NCBI GenBank assembly: GCA_023447335.1
Contig: JAEXOD010000012.1
Coordinates: forward strand, 29,015 to 93,014
DNA length: 64,000 nt
Direction of reading: 5' to 3'
Source: Bacteroidota bacterium
GTDB lineage: Bacteria > Bacteroidota > Ignavibacteria > Ignavibacteriales > Melioribacteraceae
Under the pieces are notes generated by a model that did not search any database, was not told the origin of the DNA, and worked only from the letters and a program-made list of their open reading frames with translations. The translations under genes and the position numbers were made by a program. This document shows, piece by piece, positions 36,305-44,612 of the stretch. How positions within the stretch are numbered: the first letter of the stretch is position 1; each line of letters starts with the position of its first letter.

Positions 36305-36546
36305 CCGAAAAAGAATATAGAAAACTTGTTTTTAATAGAGAAGACAAAATATTTATCAGCGATATTAAAGATCATAAAGAGTTAAGGATTTCGTTTTTAA
36401 GTAATAATAGTTTTACGGAAGCTAAAGCAATTGAAAAATCATCTTTAACGCGTGTGTTTTATTTTGAATATGAAAAACGTAGGGAAATATTAAACAATAA
36501 GCTACTTTTTATTAAGTACAATAAAAAGGTGGATAATGGAAGATAA
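36262..36546 (+). CDS. Tail assembly chaperone T-like extension
   Basis: A 94-residue ORF in the -1 frame relative to the preceding gene, starting at an ATG overlapping its stop. It is rich in Glu/Lys (MTELFKELDLAESSAEKEYRKLVFNREDKIF). As with lambda T, it may exist mainly as the C-terminal part of a frameshift fusion of about 180 residues made at the slippery site at 36250. It also has a possible start of its own. It overlaps the tape-measure gene by 11 bases. Confidence 0.65.
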   Translation: MTELFKELDLAESSAEKEYRKLVFNREDKIFISDIKDHKELRISFLSNNSFTEAKAIEKSSLTRVFYFEYEKRREILNNKLLFIKYNKKVDNGR

Positions 36547-37477
36547 AAGTAAATACATAAATAGTGATTTAAGCGAGCTTAACTTTAAGTTAAGTTCGCT
36601 TTATGAAATTATTAAAATTAAGGAAATTTCTAACGCTGCCGATATTAAACGAATTGACGAAGTAATTACGACATTAAAAAATGATAATTCTTTATCAGAT
36701 GCTCAAAAAAAATTATTACCTGAGATAACGGAATTAATTAATACTTTAAAATATGATTTATCTGAATTAAAAAATAAAATAATTAAAAGTGATTATGAAA
36801 TTGAAAAAAGTATTAAAGATTACGATATTTTATTAAACTACGGTGATAACTCAATACGAGAAGCGGAAGAAATTAAAAACAAAAAGGAAAGTTATAAAAA
36901 AGAACTTGAAAAATATGAAATTAAACCAAATACGGGTTATGGTTATAAAGGTAAATTGGATATTAATTCAATTCCTTTTAACGGGGTATCTATACCCGAA
37001 CAATTTTATTATGAATTAGAAAAAGTTGACTTAACCCAAAAACAGATAGTTGATTCAATGAAAACCGGATTTAGAACAGCGGGAACTGTTTTATCATCGG
37101 CTATTGCGGATTCAATTATTCCGCTTGGTAAAGTTAATAGTTTAACCAAACTTTTAGTGAATACCTTTATTGAAGCAACAACAAAAGCTTTATTAATGAA
37201 AACAATTTTAGGCGGTTTTGAGAATATATTTACATCCGGGTTTAACGGAAACGGTGTTTTTAATACAATTCCTATTAACGGCATATTACCGGTAGAAGAA
37301 AATGCAATAATAAATTATCATTCAATTAAAAATTACGAACAATTAAAATCGAATGGTAATTTAAGAAGAAATGAAGAAATAACATTAAACATTCCGCAAG
37401 TAGAGTTTAAACAAAAAGGATATGATTTACACGCAGTAATTAAGAAAGTTAACTTAAACAATAATAGGTATTTATGA
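36536..37477 (+). CDS. Short tape-measure protein candidate
   Basis: A 313-residue protein with a long N-terminal coiled coil (about 5-135). It also has a Gly/Ala/Leu-rich hydrophobic helix region (SMKTGFRTAGTVLSSAIADSIIPLGKVNSLTKLLVNTFIEATTKALLMKTILGGF, about 175-230) and a small C-terminal domain. This layout and its place after the chaperone pair identify a tape measure, the rod that sets tail length. At 313 residues it is short; by the rough 1.5 angstrom per residue rule the tail would be about 45-50 nm. Tape measures of long-tailed phages are usually 600-1500 residues. Confidence 0.65.
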   Translation: MEDKSKYINSDLSELNFKLSSLYEIIKIKEISNAADIKRIDEVITTLKNDNSLSDAQKKLLPEITELINTLKYDLSELKNKIIKSDYEIEKSIKDYDILLNYGDNSIREAEEIKNKKESYKKELEKYEIKPNTGYGYKGKLDINSIPFNGVSIPEQFYYELEKVDLTQKQIVDSMKTGFRTAGTVLSSAIADSIIPLGKVNSLTKLLVNTFIEATTKALLMKTILGGFENIFTSGFNGNGVFNTIPINGILPVEENAIINYHSIKNYEQLKSNGNLRRNEEITLNIPQVEFKQKGYDLHAVIKKVNLNNNRYL

Positions 37478-38703
37478 TTACTTTTGCATTAAACACTTGT
37501 TATGAGTTTATTTTTAAGGGAAATACCGTAAATAATACGTTATATGAAATTAAACTTAGTATAGTTTACGGAGTGAAAAGTGACTGGATATTAACTTACA
37601 ACTGTCCAAAAGATTTACCAATTGAGATAATAAACTCTAACGAAATTATTTATAAGGTAGATTCGGATACATTAAACTCTTTTGCTTTATCCGAATATAG
37701 CTGTACGTTTATTGATGAACAATTAATATTAATGTATCTTATAGAAAGTAACAATGTAAATATTTCAAATTTTGTAATTGAAATAAAAGTAAATAATGAA
37801 TGTTTATTTATTGGGTGTATTGACTTAATGTCTGTTTCTTTCAATAAAAAAGAAAATCAATTACAATGTGATTTCAAACCGCGTTCATATATTCTTAATC
37901 AAACAGATACGGTAATTAACGGAGCAATAAATTACTCGGTATTAAATATAACTTCTAATCAAATTCCCCTTAACATAATTGATTTTATTACAAGAATATA
38001 CCGCCTTGTTAATCCCGATATTCAGTTAAACATATCTGCAGATTTTGATTTTTTTTCGGTAAATAGTAATGTTACACCTCCCATAGTTACGGTAACTAAT
38101 ATAAATGAGATATATGTTGACGAAAGAATTTTCGGAAGTTATAACGGGGCTAATTTTGTCTTTAACGATATTGATAATTTTGGAACACTAATTAAACGTA
38201 TTGCATTTACGTTCGGCTGCATAACCGGACTAGTTTCGGATAATAAGGCAATATTTTATCCGTTTTTATCAAACAATAAACCTTGTAAAATTATTAACAG
38301 CGAAAGCGTTATTAATTATAATATTGAAGGAGTTAGAGATAAAATTGACTGCTTAAAAATTTCGCCGAGCGGTATTTATGCGGGCAGTTATACCGAGATA
38401 TCCGGAAAGTATATTGTAAAAGATATATTTAATTTATTTTTGCAAAATACTAATAACGGTTTTATTCAAGTAAGTAAATTAGGGTTAAATAACCAAATAT
38501 ATAATTTTGACGAAGCAATATTAAACTATTATAAAGATTATTATATGTCAAAAAAGTATTGTTTTGAACACATTTTTGAATTGTTAGGAATAGATTTTGA
38601 CCCTTACACCGATATTGAAGTTTTTGGCAAACGATTTACTCCTATTGAAATTTCAATTAATTTTGAAAAGTTTACCACCAAAATAAAGGCGGTTTCAGTT
38701 TAA
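37474..38703 (+). CDS. Tail tip / distal tail or hub protein candidate
   Basis: A 409-residue beta-rich protein overlapping the tape-measure stop by four bases. Strands such as NVSNFVIEIKVNNECLFIGCIDLMSVSFNKKENQLQCDFKPRSYI and a later FEHIFELLGIDFDPYTDIEVFGKRFTPIEISINFEKFTTKIKAVSV fit a tail-tip or hub role. I recognise no family. Many phages place a distal tail protein or hub directly after the tape measure, and this gene holds that position as the last intact gene of the cluster. No tail fibre or receptor-binding gene follows. Confidence 0.5.
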   Translation: MITFALNTCYEFIFKGNTVNNTLYEIKLSIVYGVKSDWILTYNCPKDLPIEIINSNEIIYKVDSDTLNSFALSEYSCTFIDEQLILMYLIESNNVNISNFVIEIKVNNECLFIGCIDLMSVSFNKKENQLQCDFKPRSYILNQTDTVINGAINYSVLNITSNQIPLNIIDFITRIYRLVNPDIQLNISADFDFFSVNSNVTPPIVTVTNINEIYVDERIFGSYNGANFVFNDIDNFGTLIKRIAFTFGCITGLVSDNKAIFYPFLSNNKPCKIINSESVINYNIEGVRDKIDCLKISPSGIYAGSYTEISGKYIVKDIFNLFLQNTNNGFIQVSKLGLNNQIYNFDEAILNYYKDYYMSKKYCFEHIFELLGIDFDPYTDIEVFGKRFTPIEISINFEKFTTKIKAVSV

Positions 38704-38722
38704 AACAAAACAAAGGATTGTA

Positions 38723-38761
38723 ATGATAAAACAAAATTTTAGTTTAACATCCATGTTTTAA
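38723..38761 (+). pseudogene. 12-codon stub ORF at the end of the tail operon
   Basis: An ATG at 38723 has a good ribosome site (AAAGGATTG) and reads MIKQNFSLTSMF before a stop at 38761, ten bases before a MITE begins. A tail operon would normally continue here, so this may be the surviving 5' end of a deleted downstream gene. Could also be chance, given its length. Confidence 0.35.
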
Positions 38762-38770
38762 TGTCTTTTA

Positions 38771-39080
38771 GGGGCAGTATCAAAAGGGATTAAATTTTAT
38801 AAAATAAGTTGCGAACACTCACCCCCTAACCCCCTCTCTAAATTCTAGAGAGGGGGAATAATGCACTAAGTAAATCAGCTTTAGGCAAATTGTCGAACAC
38901 CGATAAATATCCGTAACTTATTATAGTACAAGGGATAGCAAATTGCCGTCACCTCTTCTCTAGATCTTAGAGAAGGGGACAGGGGATGAGTGTGATTAAA
39001 AATTAATGAGGAATAATGATCTAATCTATTGCAATATAATTACTCTTTACAACGATAATAAACTACTTTTGATACAGCCC
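38771..39080. mobile_element. MITE-like element, copy B (310 bp)
   Basis: Ends are GGGGCAGTATCAAAAG and ACTTTTGATACAGCCC, inverted repeats of about 16 bases. Inside are two hairpins: CCCCTCTCTAAATTCTAGAGAGGGGG near the left end and the CCTCTTCTCTAGATCTTAGAGAAGGGG type near the right. It is the reverse-orientation relative of copy C (49422-49732): blocks such as TTGCGAACACTCACCCCCTA recur there as the reverse complement. It encodes no protein and would have to be moved by a transposase elsewhere. Confidence 0.85.
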
Positions 39081-39111
39081 ATACAAGAAATTAAAATTAT
39101 AGAAAGTTTAT

Positions 39112-39777
39112 TTATTTTTTCTTCTTAAGTAAGTAAAATATTACAACCACAATTACAAAAAGAGCTGCATAATAAATTGCATCCGGTGTTTCTTTTAGTT
39201 TAAAGGGACGGAAAGTTGCCGAAATAGTTTTACCGGTTCCTATCTCGTCTAAAGTGAATGTCCAGGTTAAACGATTGTTTGAATGTTCGTTTGCATTATG
39301 TGATAACACTTCTCCCGGGATGTAATAAGTGTAAATTATCTTAAATTCTTGTCCTTTTACTCCAAAACCGGTTGCAAATGCAGGTACATATTGCGAAAAT
39401 AACATTACTTTTTTATCTACTTGCTTAAAAACAAAGTTCATATCTTTAAACTTTTTTGTGAAGTTTAAAGAATCAATTTTATTAAATGTAAACATTATTT
39501 TTGCATGAATCGTACTATCGTTATCATCTTTATAAACTTCGATATTTGTTATGTTTAAGTGTTGTGAAGTGTACTCGCTTTTAATTGAATCCGGGTTAAA
39601 AATACCAACTTTTGCTATAATAGTTGAATCAGTATATTCGTTTGCTTTCATCCAATAATGAATATACATATCGCCTGAACCGTCAATTTTAAGGGTTGTA
39701 ATTTGTTCATAATCCAGACAGCCGGTTAGGAACAAGGAAAATATTAAAATTGTTAGAATTTGTGTAATTTTTTTCAT
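39112..39777 (-). CDS. Lipoprotein with C-terminal membrane anchor (LppM/DUF3153-like)
   Basis: A 221-residue protein with a lipobox LFLTGC (Cys20) and a C-terminal transmembrane segment (AIYYAALFVIVVVIFYLLKKKK, about 198-221). The start CLDYEQITTLKIDGSGDMYIHYWMKANEY resembles LppM/DUF3153-type membrane lipoproteins, which begin with similar beta-strands (L.idgdG...). Function unknown; it would sit on the outer side of the inner membrane. It has its own promoter-like AT-rich upstream region, divergent from the FmdB gene. Confidence 0.7.
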   Translation of the reverse strand: MKKITQILTILIFSLFLTGCLDYEQITTLKIDGSGDMYIHYWMKANEYTDSTIIAKVGIFNPDSIKSEYTSQHLNITNIEVYKDDNDSTIHAKIMFTFNKIDSLNFTKKFKDMNFVFKQVDKKVMLFSQYVPAFATGFGVKGQEFKIIYTYYIPGEVLSHNANEHSNNRLTWTFTLDEIGTGKTISATFRPFKLKETPDAIYYAALFVIVVVIFYLLKKKK

Positions 39778-39899
39778 AGTGATAACAAATTATTTTTTAA
39801 TAATGAAATTTAATAAATTTTTTAAATAAATTGTATGATATTTATTAATAGTAAAAAAACATTAAATTTACATGCTAAATATTTTTTTATGGAGTTTTT

Positions 39900-40196
39900 A
39901 TGCCGACATATGAATATAAATGTAATGACTGCGAAGTAGTTTTTGAAAAATTACAAAAAATGACTGATGAACCGATAAAAGTTTGTCCGGAGTGCGGCGG
40001 TTCGGTAAAACGTTTAATCGGTAGCGGTGCGGGTTTAATATTTAAAGGATCAGGTTTTTATATTACGGATTATAAAAAGAATAATACTACTAAAAAGAGT
40101 ACCCCCACTTCTTCCACAAGCCCAAATACTGCAGCATCCGACAGTTCAACAACCAAAACAGAAACTAAAGCGGCAGATGTTAAAGCAGCTTCTTAG
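39900..40196 (+). CDS. FmdB family zinc-ribbon protein (paralogue)
   Basis: A 98-residue protein beginning MPTYEYKCNDCEVVFE, with VCPECGGSVKRLIG providing the second knuckle (Cys at about 8, 11, 29 and 32). The GSGFYITDY stretch is typical of FmdB proteins. A Thr/Ser/Lys-rich tail covers residues 60-98 and looks disordered. It is the second FmdB paralogue in this window (the other is at 8082-8330), with a different tail. The function of the family is not settled. The ATG follows ATGGAG. Confidence 0.85.
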   Translation: MPTYEYKCNDCEVVFEKLQKMTDEPIKVCPECGGSVKRLIGSGAGLIFKGSGFYITDYKKNNTTKKSTPTSSTSPNTAASDSSTTKTETKAADVKAAS

Positions 40197-40201
40197 ATGT
40201 T

Positions 40202-40723
40202 GGGGAGGGAAGAGTGACTTCAGCTACTAGTGACTAGTTACTAGTGACTAGTGACTCGGAGCTTATTCAACACTTAACACTCAACATTTAGCATTTTTCT
40301 GAACCAGGATTTTCAGGATAAAAAGAAGGATTTGCAGGATAAAAGTGACTAGTTACCAGCTACTAGTGACTAGTGACTAATTACTCGGAATTCGGAATTT
40401 ATTCAACACTTAACACTCAACATTTAGCATTTTTCTGAACAAGATTTTCTGGATAAAAAGAAGGATTTACAGGATAAAACCAATTATCGTTAATTTTTGT
40501 CAATTGTCTATAATGTAACATCTTAAGTCTCAAGTCTAACATCTGAAATCTGACGTCTAACGTCTTTTAGCTCCGTAGGAGTGATATTTTTGTAACATGG
40601 GTAAACAAGAAAAACCCCAAGCCTCGTAGAGGCGGCATTGGTTTTAATTCCCCATGAATAAATTCATGGGTTGGGTTTTGCTTTTGCCTCGCCCCCATGA
40701 ATGAATTCATGGGTTGCGTACCA
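40202..40723. repeat. Composite short-repeat island
   Basis: Gene-free. Runs of GACTAGTGACTAG-type units (40213-40260, 40346-40390) and the phrases CAACACTTAACACTCAACATTTAGCA and TGAACCAGGATTTTCAGGATAAAAAG (twice) are followed by CTCCGTAGGAG hairpin DNA. Two palindromes, CCCATGAATAAATTCATGGG at 40651-40670 and CCCATGAATGAATTCATGGG at 40694-40713, lead into the 160-bp element. Confidence 0.8.
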
Positions 40724-40882
40724 CCGCCCGCCCCTAAAGAAGCGGGCTGGGTTTAAAACCTAGTTACCCATTTTATAAATATTCCCAGAAAACTATTGTT
40801 ATTTTTTTTTATTGTGGTTGCAGAAATTTATTTATTGGCTGTATTTGGTGTAAAATATAGCCAATTCCTTTAGGGATTGGCG
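40724..40882 (+). repeat. 160-bp two-hairpin repeat, copy 1
   Basis: Begins with hairpin CCGCCCGC...GCGGGCT, has an AT-rich body with GTGGTTGCAGAAATTTATTTATTGGC, and ends with hairpin CCAATTCCTTTAGGGATTGG plus CG. Same family as 41077, 48092, 53808 and 54517. Confidence 0.85.
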
Positions 40883-41076
40883 AATAGGTTGTGGTATTCT
40901 TTTGAACCAGGATTTTCAGGATAAGAAGAAGGATTTTCATGATAAAACCAATTTGCATTAATTTTTGTCAATCGTTTATAATTTAACATATGAAGTCTAA
41001 AGTCTAACGTCTTTTAGCTCCGTAGGAGCGATATTTTTGTAACATGGGTAAACGGAAAAATGAATGTCTTTAATCA

Positions 41077-41236
41077 CCGCCCGCCCCTAAAGAAGCGGGC
41101 TAAGTTTAAAACCTAGTTACCCATTTTATAAATATTCCCAGAAAACTATTGTTATTTTTTTTTTATTGTGGTTGCAGAAATTTATTTATTGGCTGTAATA
41201 GGTGTAAAATATAGCCAATTCCTTTAGGGATTGGCG
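41077..41236 (+). repeat. 160-bp two-hairpin repeat, copy 2
   Basis: Nearly identical to copy 1 over the whole length, with the same terminal hairpins and the same AT-rich core. Only 195 bases separate the two copies, filled by further short-repeat DNA of the CAGGATTTTCAGGAT and CTCCGTAGGAG families. Confidence 0.85.
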
Positions 41237-41476
41237 GATAGGAAGTGGTTGTTGCCACAAAGTGAATAGTGACTAGTGACTCGGAACTTATTCAACATTT
41301 AACACTTATTTTTAGGGATTAGGGGTGGGTTGTACTAATTGAAGGGTAAAAGGAAATATTGTAATTTTGTTGAAATTTTAAACATACGAATAATAAAATT
41401 AAATTTTTATGGATAAAAACAAAAATGTACATAGATTTGGGCTGTAACTTAAAACTTTTAATACAGCCCTATTTAA
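41237..41476. repeat. Short-repeat tail before norZ
   Basis: Contains a GTGACTAGTGACTCGG unit and an ACATTTAACACTTATTT unit, then unique AT-rich sequence up to the stop of the NO reductase gene. A GGGCTGTA...TACAGCCC inverted repeat (41438-41470) flanks the stop region and could act as a terminator stem with a MITE-end-like sequence. Confidence 0.5.
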
Positions 41477-43699
41477 TTAATTGTTTTTCTTTGCAAAATA
41501 AGATTTAATTAGCAAATCAAGAAGCACTAATCCACCGCCTATTATCATTAATGAATCAGGAATTAACCGGAACCAAAGCCAATTTTTTAGTGGCTCTATA
41601 GCAGAATGTAATCTTGCGTAAAAGTATCCTAAGTCATGGGCAATTCTTGTTTGTTCCATACCTATAATATAAGTGGGTACTGCAAATAATAACGTTCCGA
41701 TTGTAAGAATAGCAAATCCATATTTGCTTAATTGTTCATTCCAAACTAAATTTTTGGCTAAAGAGTTGGTTCTTGCCGCCATATAAACAAAAGCTAAGGA
41801 AATATATCCAAACGCACCTAATAACGCAACATGTCCGTGAGGCATAATTAAATATGTACCATGTGAATAATAACTAATAGTAGGAGTATTAATTACCATA
41901 CCAAAAAAACCTGCTCCAATCCAGTTAAGAAATGCTGAACCGGAAATCCACATAAAAGGAACTGCAAAAGCAAATTTTTCTCCTGAATGATTCTTCTCTC
42001 TTAAATTCTTCATCGCTTCAATAATCATTAATGCTAAAGGTAGAGGTTCAAGTGCGGAAAAAATACCGCCTATTGCAATCCAATATTCATCTAATCCTTG
42101 CCACCAATAATGATGCCCGACACCTAAAGTACCGCTTAGCATAATTAAAAATAACTCAAATAACATAACCCTAACAGCAGTTTTATTTGAGATTAAACCC
42201 AGTGAAACGGTAAAAAATGCAATAACACCTGCTGCAAAAAGTTCAAAAGTTAATTCTACCCAAAGATGTATAACCCACCATCTATAATAATCATCGACCG
42301 TAAAATTTGGCATAACTTTATGAACCGGCATCATACCTGCCATGTATAATGTAGCAATAGCAAATGCAGCCCAGATTATGGTACTTACAATAGGATTATT
42401 TGTTGCTGCTTTTCTAATTAAAGAAATTATTAAAATAAACCAAAATACAAGTCCGATAACTAGCCCAATATCCCACAATCTGCCTAAATTAATTAATTCG
42501 CGTCCTTCATTTCCAAGCCAAAACCAAGTTTCTCTCAATTGTCCTGTTGCTCCTAAATATAGACCAATCATACTTCCTACGGCTACAACAAGTAATGCAA
42601 CCCAAAGTATATCGACTAACCATGGAAATTTATGATCTTTATTAGCAACCCATGGGGCAATTAATAATCCTCCTACCAACCAACCAACAGCAACCCATAA
42701 AATGGCTAACTGGGTATGTATTGAACGAAGTACGTTAAAAGGGAGTATTTTTTGCGAAATTAGAAAATCTTGTGTCGGATCTGTATAAAGATGTGCTAAA
42801 TAACCACCGATAACTAGTTGAACAAAAAACAAACCTGCAACTATCGGGATATATTTCATCAATTTAGCTTGTGATTTAAAAAGGCTTGTAATTACCAAAG
42901 GTTTTTCTAATTTGTCATCAGGGTCTTTTTTAAACAAATATTCATAAGTTAAAAATGCAACAATAATGGTTAAAGTCCAAAGAATTAAAAATTCCCAAAG
43001 GGATATTTTATGTGATTCAAATGATACATCCTGATCCAACAAAGGTTCGGGAGGCCAGTTATTTGACCAAGTTCTGTTCGTGTTCGGGCGTAATGATGTA
43101 GCAACTAACTGAGACCAATCAACAAAAGCGGCAATTTTTTCGGCTTCTTCAATTTTAATAATTCCGCCTTGAAAAGCTCTTGATTTATCGCCATTTACAA
43201 GTAGATCGGTTAAATACTGCTTGTTTTTATGAAAAGCCGAAGCAGATGCCGAAGTATAAACAGTTGTGTTTTCTAAAAGGGCTGTCTGTTTTTTAAAATC
43301 AATTTTTACTCTTTCCTTTACTGCTCCTCGTTCAACTACCGTTAATTCTCTGTTAAGTTTGCCAAATAACTCCATTGCATAATAATCATAAAGATATTCT
43401 GCTCTATAATGCAAAAAGTCGGTAGTAAAATCGGGTCCCATATAAGCCCCCATTCCAAGCATTGTGCCCCAATCCATTAAATCAAACTGCTGGAAATATC
43501 CTTTTCCTGCAACTACATCGTCATACGTGTAAAGAACTTCGCCACTTACCGATTTAACAACTCTTGGTATAGGGGGAACTTCTTTTTGTAAGTTTGCAGT
43601 GTAGTAAATTAACGCGCTAACCATAAATAATGCACTGATCCAAAAAGAGACATAAAGCCCTTTACGACTCATAAACTTATCCAATAAGCTCTCTTTCAT
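41477..43699 (-). CDS. norZ: Quinol-dependent nitric oxide reductase (qNOR)
   Basis: A 740-residue fused NO reductase. After TM1 (about 14-35), a soluble region equivalent to the NorC-like domain (about 40-220) precedes a 12-14-span haem-copper core. Conserved ligands include HTQLAILWVAVGWLVGG, WWVIHLWVELTFELFAAG (His and the Glu of the FeB site), GVGHHYWWQGLDEYW and MPHGHVALLGAFGY. The quinol-linked length (about 740-760 aa) separates it from short cNOR NorB. It reduces 2 NO to N2O in the inner membrane without conserving much energy. It is preceded by an NsrR-like Rrf2 gene and a matching operator. Confidence 0.93.
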   Translation of the reverse strand: MKESLLDKFMSRKGLYVSFWISALFMVSALIYYTANLQKEVPPIPRVVKSVSGEVLYTYDDVVAGKGYFQQFDLMDWGTMLGMGAYMGPDFTTDFLHYRAEYLYDYYAMELFGKLNRELTVVERGAVKERVKIDFKKQTALLENTTVYTSASASAFHKNKQYLTDLLVNGDKSRAFQGGIIKIEEAEKIAAFVDWSQLVATSLRPNTNRTWSNNWPPEPLLDQDVSFESHKISLWEFLILWTLTIIVAFLTYEYLFKKDPDDKLEKPLVITSLFKSQAKLMKYIPIVAGLFFVQLVIGGYLAHLYTDPTQDFLISQKILPFNVLRSIHTQLAILWVAVGWLVGGLLIAPWVANKDHKFPWLVDILWVALLVVAVGSMIGLYLGATGQLRETWFWLGNEGRELINLGRLWDIGLVIGLVFWFILIISLIRKAATNNPIVSTIIWAAFAIATLYMAGMMPVHKVMPNFTVDDYYRWWVIHLWVELTFELFAAGVIAFFTVSLGLISNKTAVRVMLFELFLIMLSGTLGVGHHYWWQGLDEYWIAIGGIFSALEPLPLALMIIEAMKNLREKNHSGEKFAFAVPFMWISGSAFLNWIGAGFFGMVINTPTISYYSHGTYLIMPHGHVALLGAFGYISLAFVYMAARTNSLAKNLVWNEQLSKYGFAILTIGTLLFAVPTYIIGMEQTRIAHDLGYFYARLHSAIEPLKNWLWFRLIPDSLMIIGGGLVLLDLLIKSYFAKKNN

Positions 43700-43736
43700 A
43701 GTTTACCTTTATATTTTGTTTATAAATAAATAATTT

Positions 43737-43760
43737 ATATACTACTTGTAGGTAGTATAT
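43737..43760. promoter_or_regulatory. Inverted-repeat operator upstream of norZ
   Basis: Perfect 9-bp arms ATATACTAC and GTAGTATAT with a 6-base spacer, 38 bases upstream of the norZ start codon. The same half-sites occur ahead of the Rrf2 gene, which makes this the likely binding site for that regulator. Confidence 0.75.
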
Positions 43761-43773
43761 TGTTTTAAAAAAA

Positions 43774-44187
43774 TCAAAAAACTTTTATATCTTCAATTTT
43801 TAAACTTTCCAAGCTAGTTTCGTTTAATATTTTAATCAGTTCCGTTTTAATACCCATCCACTTTGAGTGCATTGCACAAGGATTTTCGTTAGAGCATTCG
43901 TGAAACCCTAATACACAACCGGCAAATTTATTTAAACCTTCAAATTTATCTATCACCTCGCTAATAAATATTTTATTTATTTGTTTTGAAAAATAATACC
44001 CGCCTTCTTTTCCTTGTATACTTTCAATAAATCCATATTTAGATAAACGTGTAATTATTCGTCTAAGGTACTTATCCGAAATATTTAAATGATCAATTAT
44101 TGATTTTGCCGAATGAATTTGCTTCGGATTATTTGCCATAAATATTAAAATTCGCAATGAATATTCTGTTGTCTTTTGTAATTTCAT
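43774..44187 (-). CDS. NsrR-like Rrf2 family regulator
   Basis: A 137-residue Rrf2 repressor located 74 bases upstream of norZ on the same strand. The winged helix covers about 1-80 (TTEYSLRILIFMANNPKQ; DKYLRRIITRLSKYGFIESIQGKEGGYYF). Cluster cysteines are C91, C98 and C104 (CVLGFHECSNENPC), spaced as in NsrR, which loses DNA binding when its Fe-S cluster reacts with NO. An inverted repeat lies just upstream of its own start and another ahead of norZ, so it probably represses itself and the NO reductase. The link to NO is inferred from context. Confidence 0.85.
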   Translation of the reverse strand: MKLQKTTEYSLRILIFMANNPKQIHSAKSIIDHLNISDKYLRRIITRLSKYGFIESIQGKEGGYYFSKQINKIFISEVIDKFEGLNKFAGCVLGFHECSNENPCAMHSKWMGIKTELIKILNETSLESLKIEDIKVF

Positions 44188-44190
44188 TAT

Positions 44191-44210
44191 ATGCTACATG
44201 CTTGTAGTAT
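44191..44210. promoter_or_regulatory. Operator upstream of the NsrR-like gene
   Basis: ATGCTAC, 6-base spacer, GTAGTAT: one mismatch from the perfect arms in front of norZ. It sits four bases ahead of the regulator's start codon, consistent with autoregulation. Confidence 0.65.
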
Positions 44211-44612
44211 TTTAATTAATTTTAATTGTAATGTTAATAAATTAATTTCAAAATTAAAAGCTTTTTTTTATGTTTTTTACATTTTTATTTTACAAAACCA
44301 AAAATTTGAAAAACAAGCTTAATTAGTTTTGGAAAATTACAATTTACATATTAATTTATTTATTTTCGATGTTTACAGTTATTTAAGTTTTCTTCAATTA
44401 TATATTGAGTTTTCAATTTTTGTTTCTAATCTATCTCATCTCAATTTTTCTATTTTATCAAAAGCAATTTCTTAATATTTTAATCCCAAAAGTTGATTTA
44501 TTGATTTTTGGTAAATTTAATTTATACTTTGATATTAAATGGTTATATCGTTTATTTTCTTTAATTATAAAACATCAAATCAATCGCTTTATTAATTTAT
44601 TTAATATATCTC
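44211..44612. other. Gene-free AT-rich stretch
   Basis: About 400 bases, very rich in A and T (around 80% or more by eye), between the regulator's promoter region and the TauE/SafE gene. One weak plus-strand frame here looks like low-complexity sequence with no convincing coding character. Nothing else recognised. Confidence 0.5.

Larger units (their letters stand above)
38704..39111. repeat. 408-bp gap holding MITE copy B
   Basis: Apart from the stub ORF at 38723-38761 this gap is filled by the MITE-like element at 38771-39080, so no gene is present between the tail-tip gene and the convergent lipoprotein. Confidence 0.75.
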
